A DNA stretch of 64,000 bases from Pseudomonadota bacterium. GTDB lineage: Bacteria > Pseudomonadota > Alphaproteobacteria > Rhizobiales > Phreatobacteraceae. Where the stretch lies: the NCBI GenBank assembly GCA_023416965.1, contig JAEZGJ010000080.1, forward strand, positions 19,871-83,870, given 5' to 3'. Of the stretch, positions 27,021 through 35,575 are shown piece by piece. The notes beneath the pieces were generated by a model that was not told where the DNA came from, did not search any database, and worked only from the letters and a program-made list of their open reading frames with translations. Position 1 is the stretch's first letter. The number at the start of each line of letters is the position of its first letter. Both the position numbers and the translations under genes were made by a program.

Positions 27021-27641
27021 ATGGCTCTCCGCTCCTCCTCGTCCCGGCGCCCGGCGCGCGCCTGGCAACGCATGCTCTCCGGCCGCAGGCTCGACCTGCT
27101 CGACCCCTCGCCCCTCGATGTCGAGATCGAGGACATCGCCCACGGCCTCGCCCGCGTCGCCCGCTGGAACGGCCAGACGACGGGCCCCCACGTCTTCTCC
27201 GTGGCGCAGCATTGCCTGCTGGTGGAGGAGATCGCGGCGCGCATGCAGCCGGCCCTGGAACCCCGCTGGCGCCTCGCCGTGCTGCTGCACGACGCGCCCG
27301 AATATGTCATCGGCGACATGATCTCGCCCTTCAAGGCGGTGATCGGCGGCGACTACAAGGCTGTCGAGGCCCGTCTCATGGCCGCCATCCACATCCGCTT
27401 CGGCCTGCCCGCCGCCGCCCCCGCCGACATCGCCGCCCTCACCAAGAAGGCTGACCACGTTGCCGCCTTCCTCGAGGCGACCCAGCTCGCCGGCTTCGGC
27501 CACGACGAGGCGACCGGCATCTTCGGCGCCCCCACCGGCGTCTTCGGCGGCGAGCGGGGCGTGCCGCCCGTGCTGGTGCCGATGGATTCCGACAGCGCCA
27601 AGGCGGCCTATCTCGCCCGCTTCGCCGCGCTCGCAACCTGA
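27021..27641 (+). CDS. HD-domain phosphohydrolase (YfbR-like)
   Basis: 206-residue HD-superfamily protein. The metal site is built from a His in HVFSVAQH (residues 57-64), His90-Asp91 in VLLHDAPEYVIGDM and a later Asp in KKADHVAAF. This layout is that of YfbR/YedR-type 5'-nucleotidases acting on deoxynucleoside monophosphates; the exact substrate is inferred. AGGAAGGG precedes the ATG at 27021. It is divergent from the membrane protein gene upstream (159-bp gap). Confidence 0.85.
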   Translation: MALRSSSSRRPARAWQRMLSGRRLDLLDPSPLDVEIEDIAHGLARVARWNGQTTGPHVFSVAQHCLLVEEIAARMQPALEPRWRLAVLLHDAPEYVIGDMISPFKAVIGGDYKAVEARLMAAIHIRFGLPAAAPADIAALTKKADHVAAFLEATQLAGFGHDEATGIFGAPTGVFGGERGVPPVLVPMDSDSAKAAYLARFAALAT

Positions 27642-27743
27642 GGGCCGGCCGGCATTGCCGACCCGCGCGATCTGCCGCATCGTTTCGTCATCGATCCCGC
27701 GCTATCAGGCGGAAGGCCGCGCGGGCGCCAGGAGGGCAGGTTC

Positions 27744-28268
27744 ATGCAGGTTCACGTCTGTTCGCTGTCCAGGCTCGCCGCCACCGTGGAAGCGACCGGC
27801 GCGCGCCACGTGGTGACGCTGATCAACCAGGGCACGGCGGTCGAGCGGCCGGCGACGGTCGCCGTCGACGATCACCTGTTCCTCGGCATGAACGACATCG
27901 TTGCGCCGATGGACGGCTACATCGTGCCCGCCGACGCGCATGTGGAACGCCTGCTCGCCTTCGTCGACGGCTGGTGGCGCACCCACAGCGCGCAGAGCCC
28001 GCTCGTCGTCCATTGCTGGGCCGGCATCAGCCGCTCCACTGCGGCGGCCTACATCACCGCCTGCGCCGTCAATCCGGCCGAGGACGAGGAGGCTCTGGCG
28101 GGCGAACTCAGGCGGCTCAGCCCCAGTGCCACGCCCAACCTGCGCCTCGTCACCATCGCCGACCGCATGCTCGGCCGCGACGGGCGCATGGTCTCGGCGA
28201 TCGAGCGGATCGGCCGCGGCCGTGACGCCTTCGAGGGCGAACCCTTCGCGCTCCGGCTCGGCCGCTGA
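27744..28268 (+). CDS. Tyrosine phosphatase superfamily protein
   Basis: 174-residue cytosolic phosphatase-fold protein with a complete CX5R active site: HCWAGISRST, Cys91 and Arg97. An early Asp-rich region (FLGMNDI) may supply the general acid. The family is common next to HD hydrolases in alphaproteobacteria. The target (protein phosphotyrosine, phosphoinositide or nucleotide) cannot be told. AGGAGG lies upstream, and a terminator-like hairpin follows the stop. Confidence 0.85.
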   Translation: MQVHVCSLSRLAATVEATGARHVVTLINQGTAVERPATVAVDDHLFLGMNDIVAPMDGYIVPADAHVERLLAFVDGWWRTHSAQSPLVVHCWAGISRSTAAAYITACAVNPAEDEEALAGELRRLSPSATPNLRLVTIADRMLGRDGRMVSAIERIGRGRDAFEGEPFALRLGR

Positions 28269-28278
28269 TCGCATCGGC

Positions 28279-28310
28279 GGGGTTGCCGCAACCCCGTCGC
28301 AACCCCTTTT
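28279..28310 (+). terminator. Rho-independent terminator with an alternative hairpin
   Basis: GGGGTTGC (28279-28286) pairs with GCAACCCC (28299-28306) and TTTT follows at once, a good intrinsic terminator. A second copy of CAACCCCG at 28289-28296 can pair with the same left arm (28278-28285), giving a mutually exclusive hairpin with a 3-base loop and no T-run. Confidence 0.65.
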
Positions 28311-28433
28311 CGGTGACAATCGTCGCGACGCGCGCCATCGCGCGGAAATGTCCGGGCTGCATGAGGCGGTCACGGCATGGCCGGCGCGGGTCGCGCCGGA
28401 GAGCGACGTCGGGCTACCGGGGGGCACCCACAC

Positions 28434-31211
28434 ATGGAATTCGTCTTCGCCATCCTCCTCTCGGTCGCGGTCGTCCTCGGCGTGCCGATCATGGCCATCG
28501 CCGCCTTCATCCGCGCCGGCGATGCCAAGCGGCGGCTCGATGGCGTCGAGATGCGGCTGCACCAGGCGGAAACCGAACTCGGCCTCCTCCGGGCGGCCCT
28601 CGCTGCCGGAACGCCGGTAGCGCCCCCGGCCGAGACCCTCGCTTCCGAGGTTCCACTCGCGCCCTCACCCGACATGACGCCCCAGGCCGAGGCGGCTGCC
28701 GAGCCGCTGCCGCCGCCCACCGCGGGCGAGCCCGTTCCCGCGCGCCGCCTGGTGCCCGCCGTGACCAGCAAGGGGCCGCTGGAGGCCATCGACCCGATGG
28801 AGGTGCCGCCCGCGCCGCCCGTTCCGGCGCCCGCCGGCCTCGGCGGCTTCGAGGAGAGCATCGGCTCGCGCTGGGCGGTCTGGGTCGGCGCCGTTGCGCT
28901 CGGCCTCGGCGGCATCTTCCTCGTGCGCTATTCCATCGAGCAGGGCCTGGTCGGCCCGGGCATGCGCATCGCCCTCGGCTTCCTCTTCTCGCTCGCGCTG
29001 CTGGCCGGGGGCGAGTGGCTGCGCCGCAACGACAAGGGGCTGCCGACCCTGCCGGTGGCGGACATTCCCTCGGCGCTCACCGGCGCGGGCGCCGTCGCCG
29101 CTTTCGCCACCATCTATGCCGCCCATGCGCTCTACGAGTTCATCGGCCCGGCGACGACCTTCGTCGCCCTCGGCGCCGTCGGCCTCGGCACGCTCATCCT
29201 CGCCGGCGTGCACGGTCCCCTGCTCGGCGCCATCGGCCTCGTCGCCGCCTTCGCCGCGCCCTTCCTCGTCGCCGAAGACGACCCGAACCCCTATGTCTTC
29301 CCGCTCTATGCGGCCGTCATCACCACGGCCTGCTTCGCCCTTGCCTGGATCCGCGACTGGCTCTGGCTCCGCCTCTCCGCAACCGGCGTCGCCGTCGGCC
29401 TCGGGGCACTGACCCTTGTCGCCACCTCGGGCGGCGCCTATCCGAGCCTCGTGCAGGCCCTGGCCGGCCTCGCCACCGCCGCCGTCTTTGTCGTCCCCGG
29501 CATCCGCTTCACCCCGGCGCGCGAGCGCGGCGCCGATGTCGCCGCCATCGCCATCCTCTGCGCCTTCGCCCTTCTCGGCATGCTCGCGGTCCTGGAGGCC
29601 CGTCAGGGTATGACCGCCGTGGCGCTGTTCCTCGTCTTCACCCTGGGCGTGCTGGCGCTGGCCTGGCGTGCGCCCTCGATTTCCCCGGCGGTGCCGGTCA
29701 CCGGTCTCTTCGCCCTGCTCATCCTCATCGGCTGGTCGGTCGGCGTCACGCCCTCGACGCTGGTCGATCCGCTCGGCGTGCCGCCGGAATTCCCGGGCGT
29801 GCTCACCCGCATTGTCTGGTCCGGCCTCGCCATGGCACTGCTCTTCGGCGTCCTGCCTGCCGTCCTCGCCGTGGCACGGCGCCAGCGCGAGGCCTGGGTG
29901 GTGCTCACCCTCGTCGCAACCTCCGTCCTCATGCCCCTCGCGGTGCTCGCCATCGTCTATGGCAAGGTCGAGGGCTTCGTGATCTCGCCCCGCTTCGCGG
30001 CCCTCGCCATGGTGCTGGCGGCGAGCTTCGGCGCGGCCACCGAGGCGGCCCATCGCCTCAGGTCCGGCCGGCGGCCGGGCCTCGCCTCCGCCTCGGCGCT
30101 CTACGCCATCGGCGCGCTGGCGGCGCTCGCCTTCGCCCTGACCCTGCTCCTGGAACGAGCCTGGCTCACCCTTGCCCTCGCAGCCATGATCGCCGGCATT
30201 GCCTGGGTCTATACGTTCCGGCCGCTGCCCCACCTGCGCTGGGTGGCGGCCCTGGCCGGCTTCGGCGTGCTTCTCCGCGTGCTCTGGGATCCCGCCATCA
30301 ACGGCGCCGACGTGGGCTCGACCGTGGTGTTCAACTGGCTGCTGCCCGGCTACGGCCTGCCCGCCCTCAGCGCCGCGTCGGCGGCCTGGATGCTGCGCCG
30401 GCGACGCGGCGAGGATGCTCCCGTCGGCATCCTCGAGGCCCTCGCGCTGGTCTTCGCCGCCCTGCTGCTGATCGTCGAGGTGCGCCACGCCTTCGGCGCC
30501 CACGGGCTCCGCCTCTTCGCCGCGCCCATGCGCTTCCCCGAGGCGGCGACGCATACCGTCACCATGCTCGCCTTCGGCCTCGGCCTGTCGCGCCTCGCGG
30601 TGATGCGCAGCGGCGTCTTCTGGGAGAATGCGGTCCTCGTCGTCCGCTACGCCTCCTGGGCCTGGATCGCCGTGGTCATGGGCTTTGCCTACAATCCCTG
30701 GATCACCGGCGCCGCCGTGGGCTCACACCCCGTGGTGAACTGGGCGCTGCTCGGCTACGGCCTCGGCGCGGCCCTGGCGCTCGGCGCAGCGATGCTGGAG
30801 CGGCGCGCGGGCAGGTCGGTTGAAAGCCGCGTGATGGGCCTCATCGGCCTCGCCATGCTGGTCAATTACCTGAACATCACGGTCGCCATGCTGGCCCGCG
30901 GCGAGGTCTCCTTCCGCGGCATCGGTGACGGCGAACTCTACGCCTATTCCGCCGTCTGGCTGGGGGTCGGCATCGCCCTGCTCGGGGCCGGCGCCGCCTT
31001 CGGCAGCCGCACCCTGCGCCTCGCCTCGGCGGCCATGGTGGCTCTCGCCGTGCTCAAGGTGTTCCTGCTCGACATGGCGGGCCTGACTGGCCTCTGGCGC
31101 GCCCTGTCCTTCATCGGCCTCGGGCTCGTCCTCCTGGTCGTGGGCCGGGTCTACCAGCGCGTCCTCGGCATCGCCCAGGCGCGCAGCATCGCCCCGCCGC
31201 CCGCGGCGTGA
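28434..31211 (+). CDS. DUF2339 domain-containing multi-pass membrane protein
   Basis: Very hydrophobic protein of 925 residues. One N-terminal membrane segment is followed by a predicted coiled stretch (VEMRLHQAETELGLLRAAL), a long Pro/Ala linker to about residue 135, and GFEESIGSRWAVWVGAVALGLGG, the DUF2339 entry motif. Over 20 membrane segments then run to the end (LVLLVVGRVYQRVLG). The function of the family is unknown; a cell-envelope role is often assumed. I chose the ATG at 28434 because it starts the first membrane segment directly. It converges with the WD40 gene, 4 bp between stops. Confidence 0.85.
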   Translation: MEFVFAILLSVAVVLGVPIMAIAAFIRAGDAKRRLDGVEMRLHQAETELGLLRAALAAGTPVAPPAETLASEVPLAPSPDMTPQAEAAAEPLPPPTAGEPVPARRLVPAVTSKGPLEAIDPMEVPPAPPVPAPAGLGGFEESIGSRWAVWVGAVALGLGGIFLVRYSIEQGLVGPGMRIALGFLFSLALLAGGEWLRRNDKGLPTLPVADIPSALTGAGAVAAFATIYAAHALYEFIGPATTFVALGAVGLGTLILAGVHGPLLGAIGLVAAFAAPFLVAEDDPNPYVFPLYAAVITTACFALAWIRDWLWLRLSATGVAVGLGALTLVATSGGAYPSLVQALAGLATAAVFVVPGIRFTPARERGADVAAIAILCAFALLGMLAVLEARQGMTAVALFLVFTLGVLALAWRAPSISPAVPVTGLFALLILIGWSVGVTPSTLVDPLGVPPEFPGVLTRIVWSGLAMALLFGVLPAVLAVARRQREAWVVLTLVATSVLMPLAVLAIVYGKVEGFVISPRFAALAMVLAASFGAATEAAHRLRSGRRPGLASASALYAIGALAALAFALTLLLERAWLTLALAAMIAGIAWVYTFRPLPHLRWVAALAGFGVLLRVLWDPAINGADVGSTVVFNWLLPGYGLPALSAASAAWMLRRRRGEDAPVGILEALALVFAALLLIVEVRHAFGAHGLRLFAAPMRFPEAATHTVTMLAFGLGLSRLAVMRSGVFWENAVLVVRYASWAWIAVVMGFAYNPWITGAAVGSHPVVNWALLGYGLGAALALGAAMLERRAGRSVESRVMGLIGLAMLVNYLNITVAMLARGEVSFRGIGDGELYAYSAVWLGVGIALLGAGAAFGSRTLRLASAAMVALAVLKVFLLDMAGLTGLWRALSFIGLGLVLLVVGRVYQRVLGIAQARSIAPPPAA

Positions 31212-31215
31212 GGCC

Positions 31216-32217
31216 TCAGAGGGTGGCGAGGCCCGCCTTGCCGCCCTCGGTGCCGAAGGCGATGGCCTTGCCGTCGCTGCGCCAGGCGAGCGCCGTCACC
31301 GCGTCGCCGTCCGGCTCGCGCATCAGGATCTCCGCGCCGTCCTCGATGCGGCAGAGCAGGATCAGGCCGTCGGCGAAGCCGGCCGCGATGACCGGCGCCT
31401 GCAGATGGCCGGCCACCTGCGTCACCTTGATGCCCGCCTTGGCGGCGGGGGCGATCATGGTGGGCGTGGCGCCCATCGGGCCGTTCTTTCCCGAGAACGG
31501 CCAGAGGATGGCCTCGCTGGCGCCTGACGTCGCCAGGAACTTGCCGCCCTGGGTCCAGGAGAATGAGCGCACCTTGCCGGGATAGCCGGACATGCGCATG
31601 TGCTGGCCGTCCTCGAGCCGCCAGCCGTGCAACTGCGCGTCCTGCATGGTGGTGACGACGAATCGCTGGTCGGCGCTGACCGTGACGCCGAGATGCGAGC
31701 CCTTCCACTCCAGCTTCACCGGATCGCCCTTGACGTTCGGGTACCAGAGCGTGGCGCCGTTGTAGTGCGCGATGGCGAGGCGGAGTCCCTTGGGAAAGAA
31801 GGCGAGGCCGCCGGCCGCCGAGGGCAAAGCGAGGCTCATGGGCTCGCCCTTCGCCTGCGCGACGAAGGCCTTGCGCCCGGCGCTCCAGGCCATGGCAGCG
31901 TTCGGGCCGAGCGCCACCCGGTCGATCCAGGTGCCGCCGCTGTCGTGGATGCGGCGCAGGTCTCCCTTGCGGTCGAGGGCGAGCACCAGCCCGTCGTCGC
32001 CGCCGGTCAGGAGCACCGACCCGTCGCAGGCGGCGTCGAGGATTCCGCCCTCGTGCAGAGGCATCCGGCGGTCGTCCTCGGCGGCCAGGACGATCTCGCC
32101 GGAGGCGAGAACGAGCACGGCCTCGGCGCCGAGGAAATGCGCGGAGAGCACGGTTTCCCGGGCCTCGATCGGGCGGATGCGGTCACGGATGGAGGGGCGC
32201 TGCGCGGCGGTCGTCAT
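31216..32217 (-). CDS. WD40 repeat beta-propeller protein
   Basis: 333 residues with recurrent blades of about 40 residues, for example GAEAVLVLASGEIVLAAEDD, GSVLLTGGDDGLVLALDRKGD, GSHLGVTVSADQRFVVTTMQD and FSWTQGGKFLATSGASEAIL, consistent with a seven-bladed propeller. There is no signal peptide or membrane segment, so it is cytoplasmic. Such proteins scaffold others; no catalytic motif is visible. It is divergent from the histidine phosphatase gene. Confidence 0.82.
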   Translation of the reverse strand: MTTAAQRPSIRDRIRPIEARETVLSAHFLGAEAVLVLASGEIVLAAEDDRRMPLHEGGILDAACDGSVLLTGGDDGLVLALDRKGDLRRIHDSGGTWIDRVALGPNAAMAWSAGRKAFVAQAKGEPMSLALPSAAGGLAFFPKGLRLAIAHYNGATLWYPNVKGDPVKLEWKGSHLGVTVSADQRFVVTTMQDAQLHGWRLEDGQHMRMSGYPGKVRSFSWTQGGKFLATSGASEAILWPFSGKNGPMGATPTMIAPAAKAGIKVTQVAGHLQAPVIAAGFADGLILLCRIEDGAEILMREPDGDAVTALAWRSDGKAIAFGTEGGKAGLATL

Positions 32218-32343
32218 GGTCCCTGACTAGCCCAAGGTCCGCCGGAAGGCGAGGGGGAGAACAGGGGATGGCGGCATCCGGCCCCTTTGACATCGCCGCC
32301 CGGCTGGTCCATGCCAGCGCCCGATTTTGCGAGGAGATGCCCC

Positions 32344-32970
32344 TTGGCCAGCGGAACACCGACCCAGGTCGCCCCGACGCTCGGTTACGACGCCATCCAG
32401 GACTACGTGCGGGCAGTGCCGTTCCGCCCGCGCCTGTCGCGGCTCATCTTCCTCCGCCATGGCGAGACCGAGGGCAACCGCAAGGGCATCTACCAGTTTC
32501 CCGATACGCCGCTGAATCAGGCCGGCGAGGCCCAGGCCGCCGAGGCCGCCTCGATCCTGGCGCTCGCCTCGATCAGCCGTGTCGCGGCCAGCCCCATGAT
32601 GCGTGCCTGGCGGACCGCCGCCGTCGTCACCGACGGCCGCGACATCGTGCCGGAGCCGGACGCCGCCCTGCAGGAGCGCATGTATATGGGCCTCTTCGGC
32701 ACCCCCGTCGGCACGCTCGACTGGCGCGTCGATCCGCCGGCCTGCGAGACGCTCGCGACCTTCGTCCACCGCACCGGCCATGCCCTGTCCCGCTGGATGT
32801 CGCTGGAGGATGATCCGGAGGGCGACCTGCTGATCGTCTCCCACGGCGGCGTTCTGCTTGTGCTCGCCGCCCTCACCGGGGTCGACCTGCACACTGAACT
32901 CCGCCGCAACGCGACGCCGATCCTGTTCTCGCGCACCACCGGCGGCTGGGAAGCGACGGCGGCGGGCTGA
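32344..32970 (+). CDS. Histidine phosphatase family protein (phosphoglycerate mutase-like)
   Basis: 208 residues with LIFLRHGETEGNRKG (Arg38, His39) near the N-terminus and SHGGVLLVLAAL carrying the second catalytic His. I prefer the TTG at 32344 because GAGGAG sits exactly 7 bases before it; the ATG at 32311 has no clear ribosome-binding site and would add 11 residues. The family dephosphorylates sugars, nucleotides or cobalamin precursors; no specificity is visible. Its stop lies 3 bp from the stop of the convergent toxin gene. Confidence 0.85.
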   Translation: MASGTPTQVAPTLGYDAIQDYVRAVPFRPRLSRLIFLRHGETEGNRKGIYQFPDTPLNQAGEAQAAEAASILALASISRVAASPMMRAWRTAAVVTDGRDIVPEPDAALQERMYMGLFGTPVGTLDWRVDPPACETLATFVHRTGHALSRWMSLEDDPEGDLLIVSHGGVLLVLAALTGVDLHTELRRNATPILFSRTTGGWEATAAG

Positions 32971-32973
32971 GCC

Positions 32974-33363
32974 CTAGGGCGAAATGGCCGGTGTGACGTC
33001 GGTGCGGCTGAAGTCGTTTCCGACGAAGAGCAGCGAGCAGGCCCGTTCCCGTGCCAGGGCGTAGGCGAAACAATCGCCGAAGTTGAGCGCGGCGGGGTGA
33101 TGTCCTTTGCCGAACTGCCGGTAGACGGCGGCGACAGCGCGTGCGGTGGCCATCGTGACCGGGACGACCTCCAGGGCGAGACCATCGAGCATGGTCATGA
33201 GCTCGGCGGCGGCGCCCCGCCGTTCCGCCACGATCATCGCCTCCGCCAGCGTGACTGCGCTGATCAGGCATTCCTCTTCGGTCTCGAGGATGGACGCGCA
33301 GGCCTCCGCACCGGGTTCGTCGAGAAGCACGGCCACCAGGGCGGAGGTGTCGACGACGATCAT
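32974..33363 (-). CDS. vapC: PIN-domain toxin of a VapBC-type pair
   Basis: 129-residue PIN ribonuclease-fold protein with the acidic residues at expected places: Asp5 in VVDTSALVAVLL, Glu41 in TLAEA and Asp97 in LNFGDCFAYA. VapC toxins cut tRNA or rRNA when not bound by antitoxin. Its ATG overlaps the antitoxin stop (ATGA), the normal order and coupling for such pairs. Confidence 0.9.
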   Translation of the reverse strand: MIVVDTSALVAVLLDEPGAEACASILETEEECLISAVTLAEAMIVAERRGAAAELMTMLDGLALEVVPVTMATARAVAAVYRQFGKGHHPAALNFGDCFAYALARERACSLLFVGNDFSRTDVTPAISP

Positions 33364-33617
33364 TCGGGAAGGCCGTCGTCGCCGTACAGGAAGTCCTGGC
33401 TCCGCGCGGCGGACGGGCCCGCATTGGTCCTCCGCCGTGCCGCCGCGCGCACCGCATCGAGCACCGCCCTGCGCTCCGCTGTCGAAGGCCTGGGTGCGAC
33501 GGGCACGAGCCGGACGGCCGGCTGGCCATGGCGTGTGAGGATCACCTCGTCTCCCGCTTCGGCGCGGCGAACAAGATCGGTCAGCTGGCCCTTTGCATCA
33601 CTGACGGACACCTTCAT
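33360..33617 (-). CDS. Phd/YefM-type antitoxin of the VapBC-type pair
   Basis: 85 residues. The N-terminal half (KVSVSDAKGQLTDLVRRAEAGDEVILTRHG) matches the Phd/YefM DNA-binding fold, and the C-terminal half is charged and likely disordered until it wraps the toxin. It is encoded directly upstream of the PIN toxin with ATGA overlap. It probably represses its own promoter together with the toxin. Confidence 0.88.
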   Translation of the reverse strand: MKVSVSDAKGQLTDLVRRAEAGDEVILTRHGQPAVRLVPVAPRPSTAERRAVLDAVRAAARRRTNAGPSAARSQDFLYGDDGLPE

Positions 33618-33671
33618 CGCTGCCTCCTCGGAGCAGCCTCAGAAACTAGTCCAGTCGATGGTCCAATTCAA

Positions 33672-34802
33672 TCAGCCGCCGAATTCGGCCTTCACCCTGG
33701 CGGTGTGCTCCCCGAGCGCCGGCACCGGCCCGAATTGCGGGATGGCGCCGTCGTGGATCGCGCCGGGCGCCAGCATGCGCTTGCGGCCGGCGGGGGTCTC
33801 CACCTCCATGTAGCGGTTTTGCGGGTGGACCTTGAGGTCGTCGAGCGAGGATACCCGGCCATAGGCGACCTTGGCCTTTTCCAGCATTTCCACCACCGCC
33901 TCGCGCGGGTGGCGGGCGAAGGAGGCGAGAATGATGGCGTCGAGATCCGCCCGGTTGGCGACGCGCTTCACATTGGCGTCGAAGCGCGGATCGGTGGCGA
34001 TGGCGGCGTCACCCAGCACGTTCTCGCAGAGCGAGGCCCATTCGCGCTCGTTCTGGATGGAGAAGAGGATCGCCTTGCCGTCGGCGCAAGGATAGGCGCC
34101 GTAGGGCGCGATGGTCGGGTGGTTGAGGCCCGAGCGCGGCGGATAGATGCCGCCATAGGCGTACTGGAGGTAGGGAACGTTCATCCAGTCGGCGAGCGCG
34201 TGGTAGAGCGACACGGCGATGTGCCGCCCTTCGCCGGTGATGGAGCGGCCGATGAGGGCCTGCAGGATCGCCTGGTAGGCGGTCATGCCCGCGGCGATGT
34301 CGCAGACGGACACGCCCACGCGCGCGCGCGAATCGCCCTCGCCGGTGATCTCCGAGAGGCCCGATTCCGCCTGGACCAGCAGGTCATAGGCCTTCAGGTG
34401 CTGCCATGGGCCCTCCTCGCCATAGCCGGAGATGGAGCAGGTGATGAGCCGCGGATGACGCCGGCGCAACGTCTCCATGTCGAAACCGATGCGCTTCATG
34501 GCGCCGGGGGCGAGGTTCTGGATGAAGACGTCGGCCTTGGCGACCATCGCCGCCAGAACCGCCTGGTCGCCGCCATCTTTCAGGTCGAGCACGACCGATT
34601 CCTTGCCGCGGTTGAGCCAGACGAAATAGGCGCTCTCGCCGTCAACCGCCCTGTCGTAGCGGCGGGCGAAGTCGCCCTCCTCGCGCTCGATCTTGATGAC
34701 GCGCGCGCCCGCGTCGGCGAGGCGCGAGGCGGCATAGGGCGCCGCCACCGCCTGTTCGACGGAGACGACGAGGAGGCCGGCGAGATCGGTCTGGGAGGAC
34801 AT
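33672..34802 (-). CDS. CaiB/BaiF family CoA-transferase (family III)
   Basis: 376 residues from the ATG at 34802 (a GTG at 34814 is possible). It has GLLVVSVEQAVAAPYAASRLADAGARVIKIER at the start and NRGKESVVLDLK and PGAMKRIGFDMETLR as family signatures; the catalytic Asp of family III transferases fits the DVFIQNLAPG/AESGLSEIT region only loosely. It moves CoA between carboxylic acids. It stands alone between two toxin-antitoxin pairs, so its pathway is not shown by context; a link to the CoA-based catabolism nearby is possible. Confidence 0.87.
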   Translation of the reverse strand: MSSQTDLAGLLVVSVEQAVAAPYAASRLADAGARVIKIEREEGDFARRYDRAVDGESAYFVWLNRGKESVVLDLKDGGDQAVLAAMVAKADVFIQNLAPGAMKRIGFDMETLRRRHPRLITCSISGYGEEGPWQHLKAYDLLVQAESGLSEITGEGDSRARVGVSVCDIAAGMTAYQAILQALIGRSITGEGRHIAVSLYHALADWMNVPYLQYAYGGIYPPRSGLNHPTIAPYGAYPCADGKAILFSIQNEREWASLCENVLGDAAIATDPRFDANVKRVANRADLDAIILASFARHPREAVVEMLEKAKVAYGRVSSLDDLKVHPQNRYMEVETPAGRKRMLAPGAIHDGAIPQFGPVPALGEHTARVKAEFGG

Positions 34803-34890
34803 GGAGGGGCTCACGCGAGAGACGGGAGCCTCTCCATAGAGACAGGCCGGCGCCGCGGTCCAGAGCCCCGGCCGCGAGGCAGGCTTGAGG

Positions 34891-35247
34891 TCAGGAGGCG
34901 AGCGCCCGGTCCACCGCCTCGCGTTCGGTCTCGATCACGGTGATGTAGGCGAGGAAGGCGCTGTCCGGCATGGTGCGCCCCTGCTCGATGTCGCGCAGGC
35001 GGGCAAGGTTGATCCGGTAGCGCTCGGCGAATTGCGGCTGGCTGAGGTTCAGCGACTGCCGCAGCAGCCTGACGCGCCGGCCGGCGACGCCGCGGTCCAG
35101 TTCCTCCTCGGTGGAGGGTGGGTTGTCCGGATCGTCGAGCGCGTTCTGCTCGATCTCCTCCGGCGTCATGGCATCGAGACGGGAGCGGGTCTCGGCCGAC
35201 ATCCTCGGCGGATTGCTGGGGTCGATGATCAGTCTAGCTTTGACCAT
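34891..35247 (-). CDS. XRE-type HTH antitoxin with BrnA-like N-terminus
   Basis: 118 residues. The first half contains MTPEEIEQNALDDPDNPP, a phrase typical of BrnA antitoxins, then TEEELDRG. The second half is a lambda-repressor-like HTH (GRRVRLLRQSLNLSQPQFAERYRI, LARLRDIEQGRTMPD). It overlaps the BrnT toxin gene by 14 bp and follows it, the BrnT-BrnA order. The usual BrnA has a ribbon-helix-helix DNA-binding part, so this looks like a domain-swapped antitoxin. Confidence 0.82.
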   Translation of the reverse strand: MVKARLIIDPSNPPRMSAETRSRLDAMTPEEIEQNALDDPDNPPSTEEELDRGVAGRRVRLLRQSLNLSQPQFAERYRINLARLRDIEQGRTMPDSAFLAYITVIETEREAVDRALAS

Positions 35248-35515
35248 AGCGCTTCGCCTCCGTCCGGTTGGCGCGGCGCGCCGAAATGAGCCAGTGGATC
35301 GCCCCGCGTCGCGTGTAGACGACCGTCATTAGCCGCCCGTCGAGCATGCCCACGGTCTTCGGTCGATCCTCGCCATCGCTTGGCCGTGTGACGTCGAAGT
35401 CGATCCGCTCGGGATCGGCGAACACGTCAACGGCTTCAGGAAAACTGAAGCCGTGCTTCTTCAGGTTCGAAGCCGCCTTGCCGTCATGCCAGTCGAAGTC
35501 GAGCGACGACGCCAT
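35234..35515 (-). CDS. brnT: BrnT family ribonuclease toxin
   Basis: 93 residues with the BrnT fold signature: DFDWHDGKAASNLKKHGFSFPEAVDVFADP at the start, RPKTVGMLDGRLMTVVYTRRG in the middle, and ISARRANRTEAKRY at the end. The conserved His/Arg residues of the RelE-like active surface are present. A 25-bp palindrome lies directly upstream of the start and probably serves autoregulation by the toxin-antitoxin complex. Confidence 0.88.
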   Translation of the reverse strand: MASSLDFDWHDGKAASNLKKHGFSFPEAVDVFADPERIDFDVTRPSDGEDRPKTVGMLDGRLMTVVYTRRGAIHWLISARRANRTEAKRYGQS

Positions 35516-35519
35516 ACAC

Positions 35520-35544
35520 TATCATACGGAAATCCCGCATGATA
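35520..35544. promoter_or_regulatory. Palindromic operator candidate of the brnT operon
   Basis: TATCATACGG and CCGCATGATA are inverted repeats matching at 9 of 10 positions around the spacer AAATC, ending 4 bases from the brnT start codon. Its position fits an autorepressor site overlapping the translation start region. Confidence 0.55.
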
Positions 35545-35575
35545 TGCAATCATAACGGGTGTTACGTCCTGCGCC

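Noticed and set aside
32311..32343. ATG at 32311 as start of the histidine phosphatase
   Set aside because: No ribosome-binding site at proper distance, while GAGGAG is exactly 7 bases before the TTG at 32344.
33672..35515. The two toxin-antitoxin pairs flanking the CoA-transferase as ends of a mobile island
   Set aside because: No integrase, direct repeats or tRNA att site is visible and codon use of the enclosed gene does not stand out.
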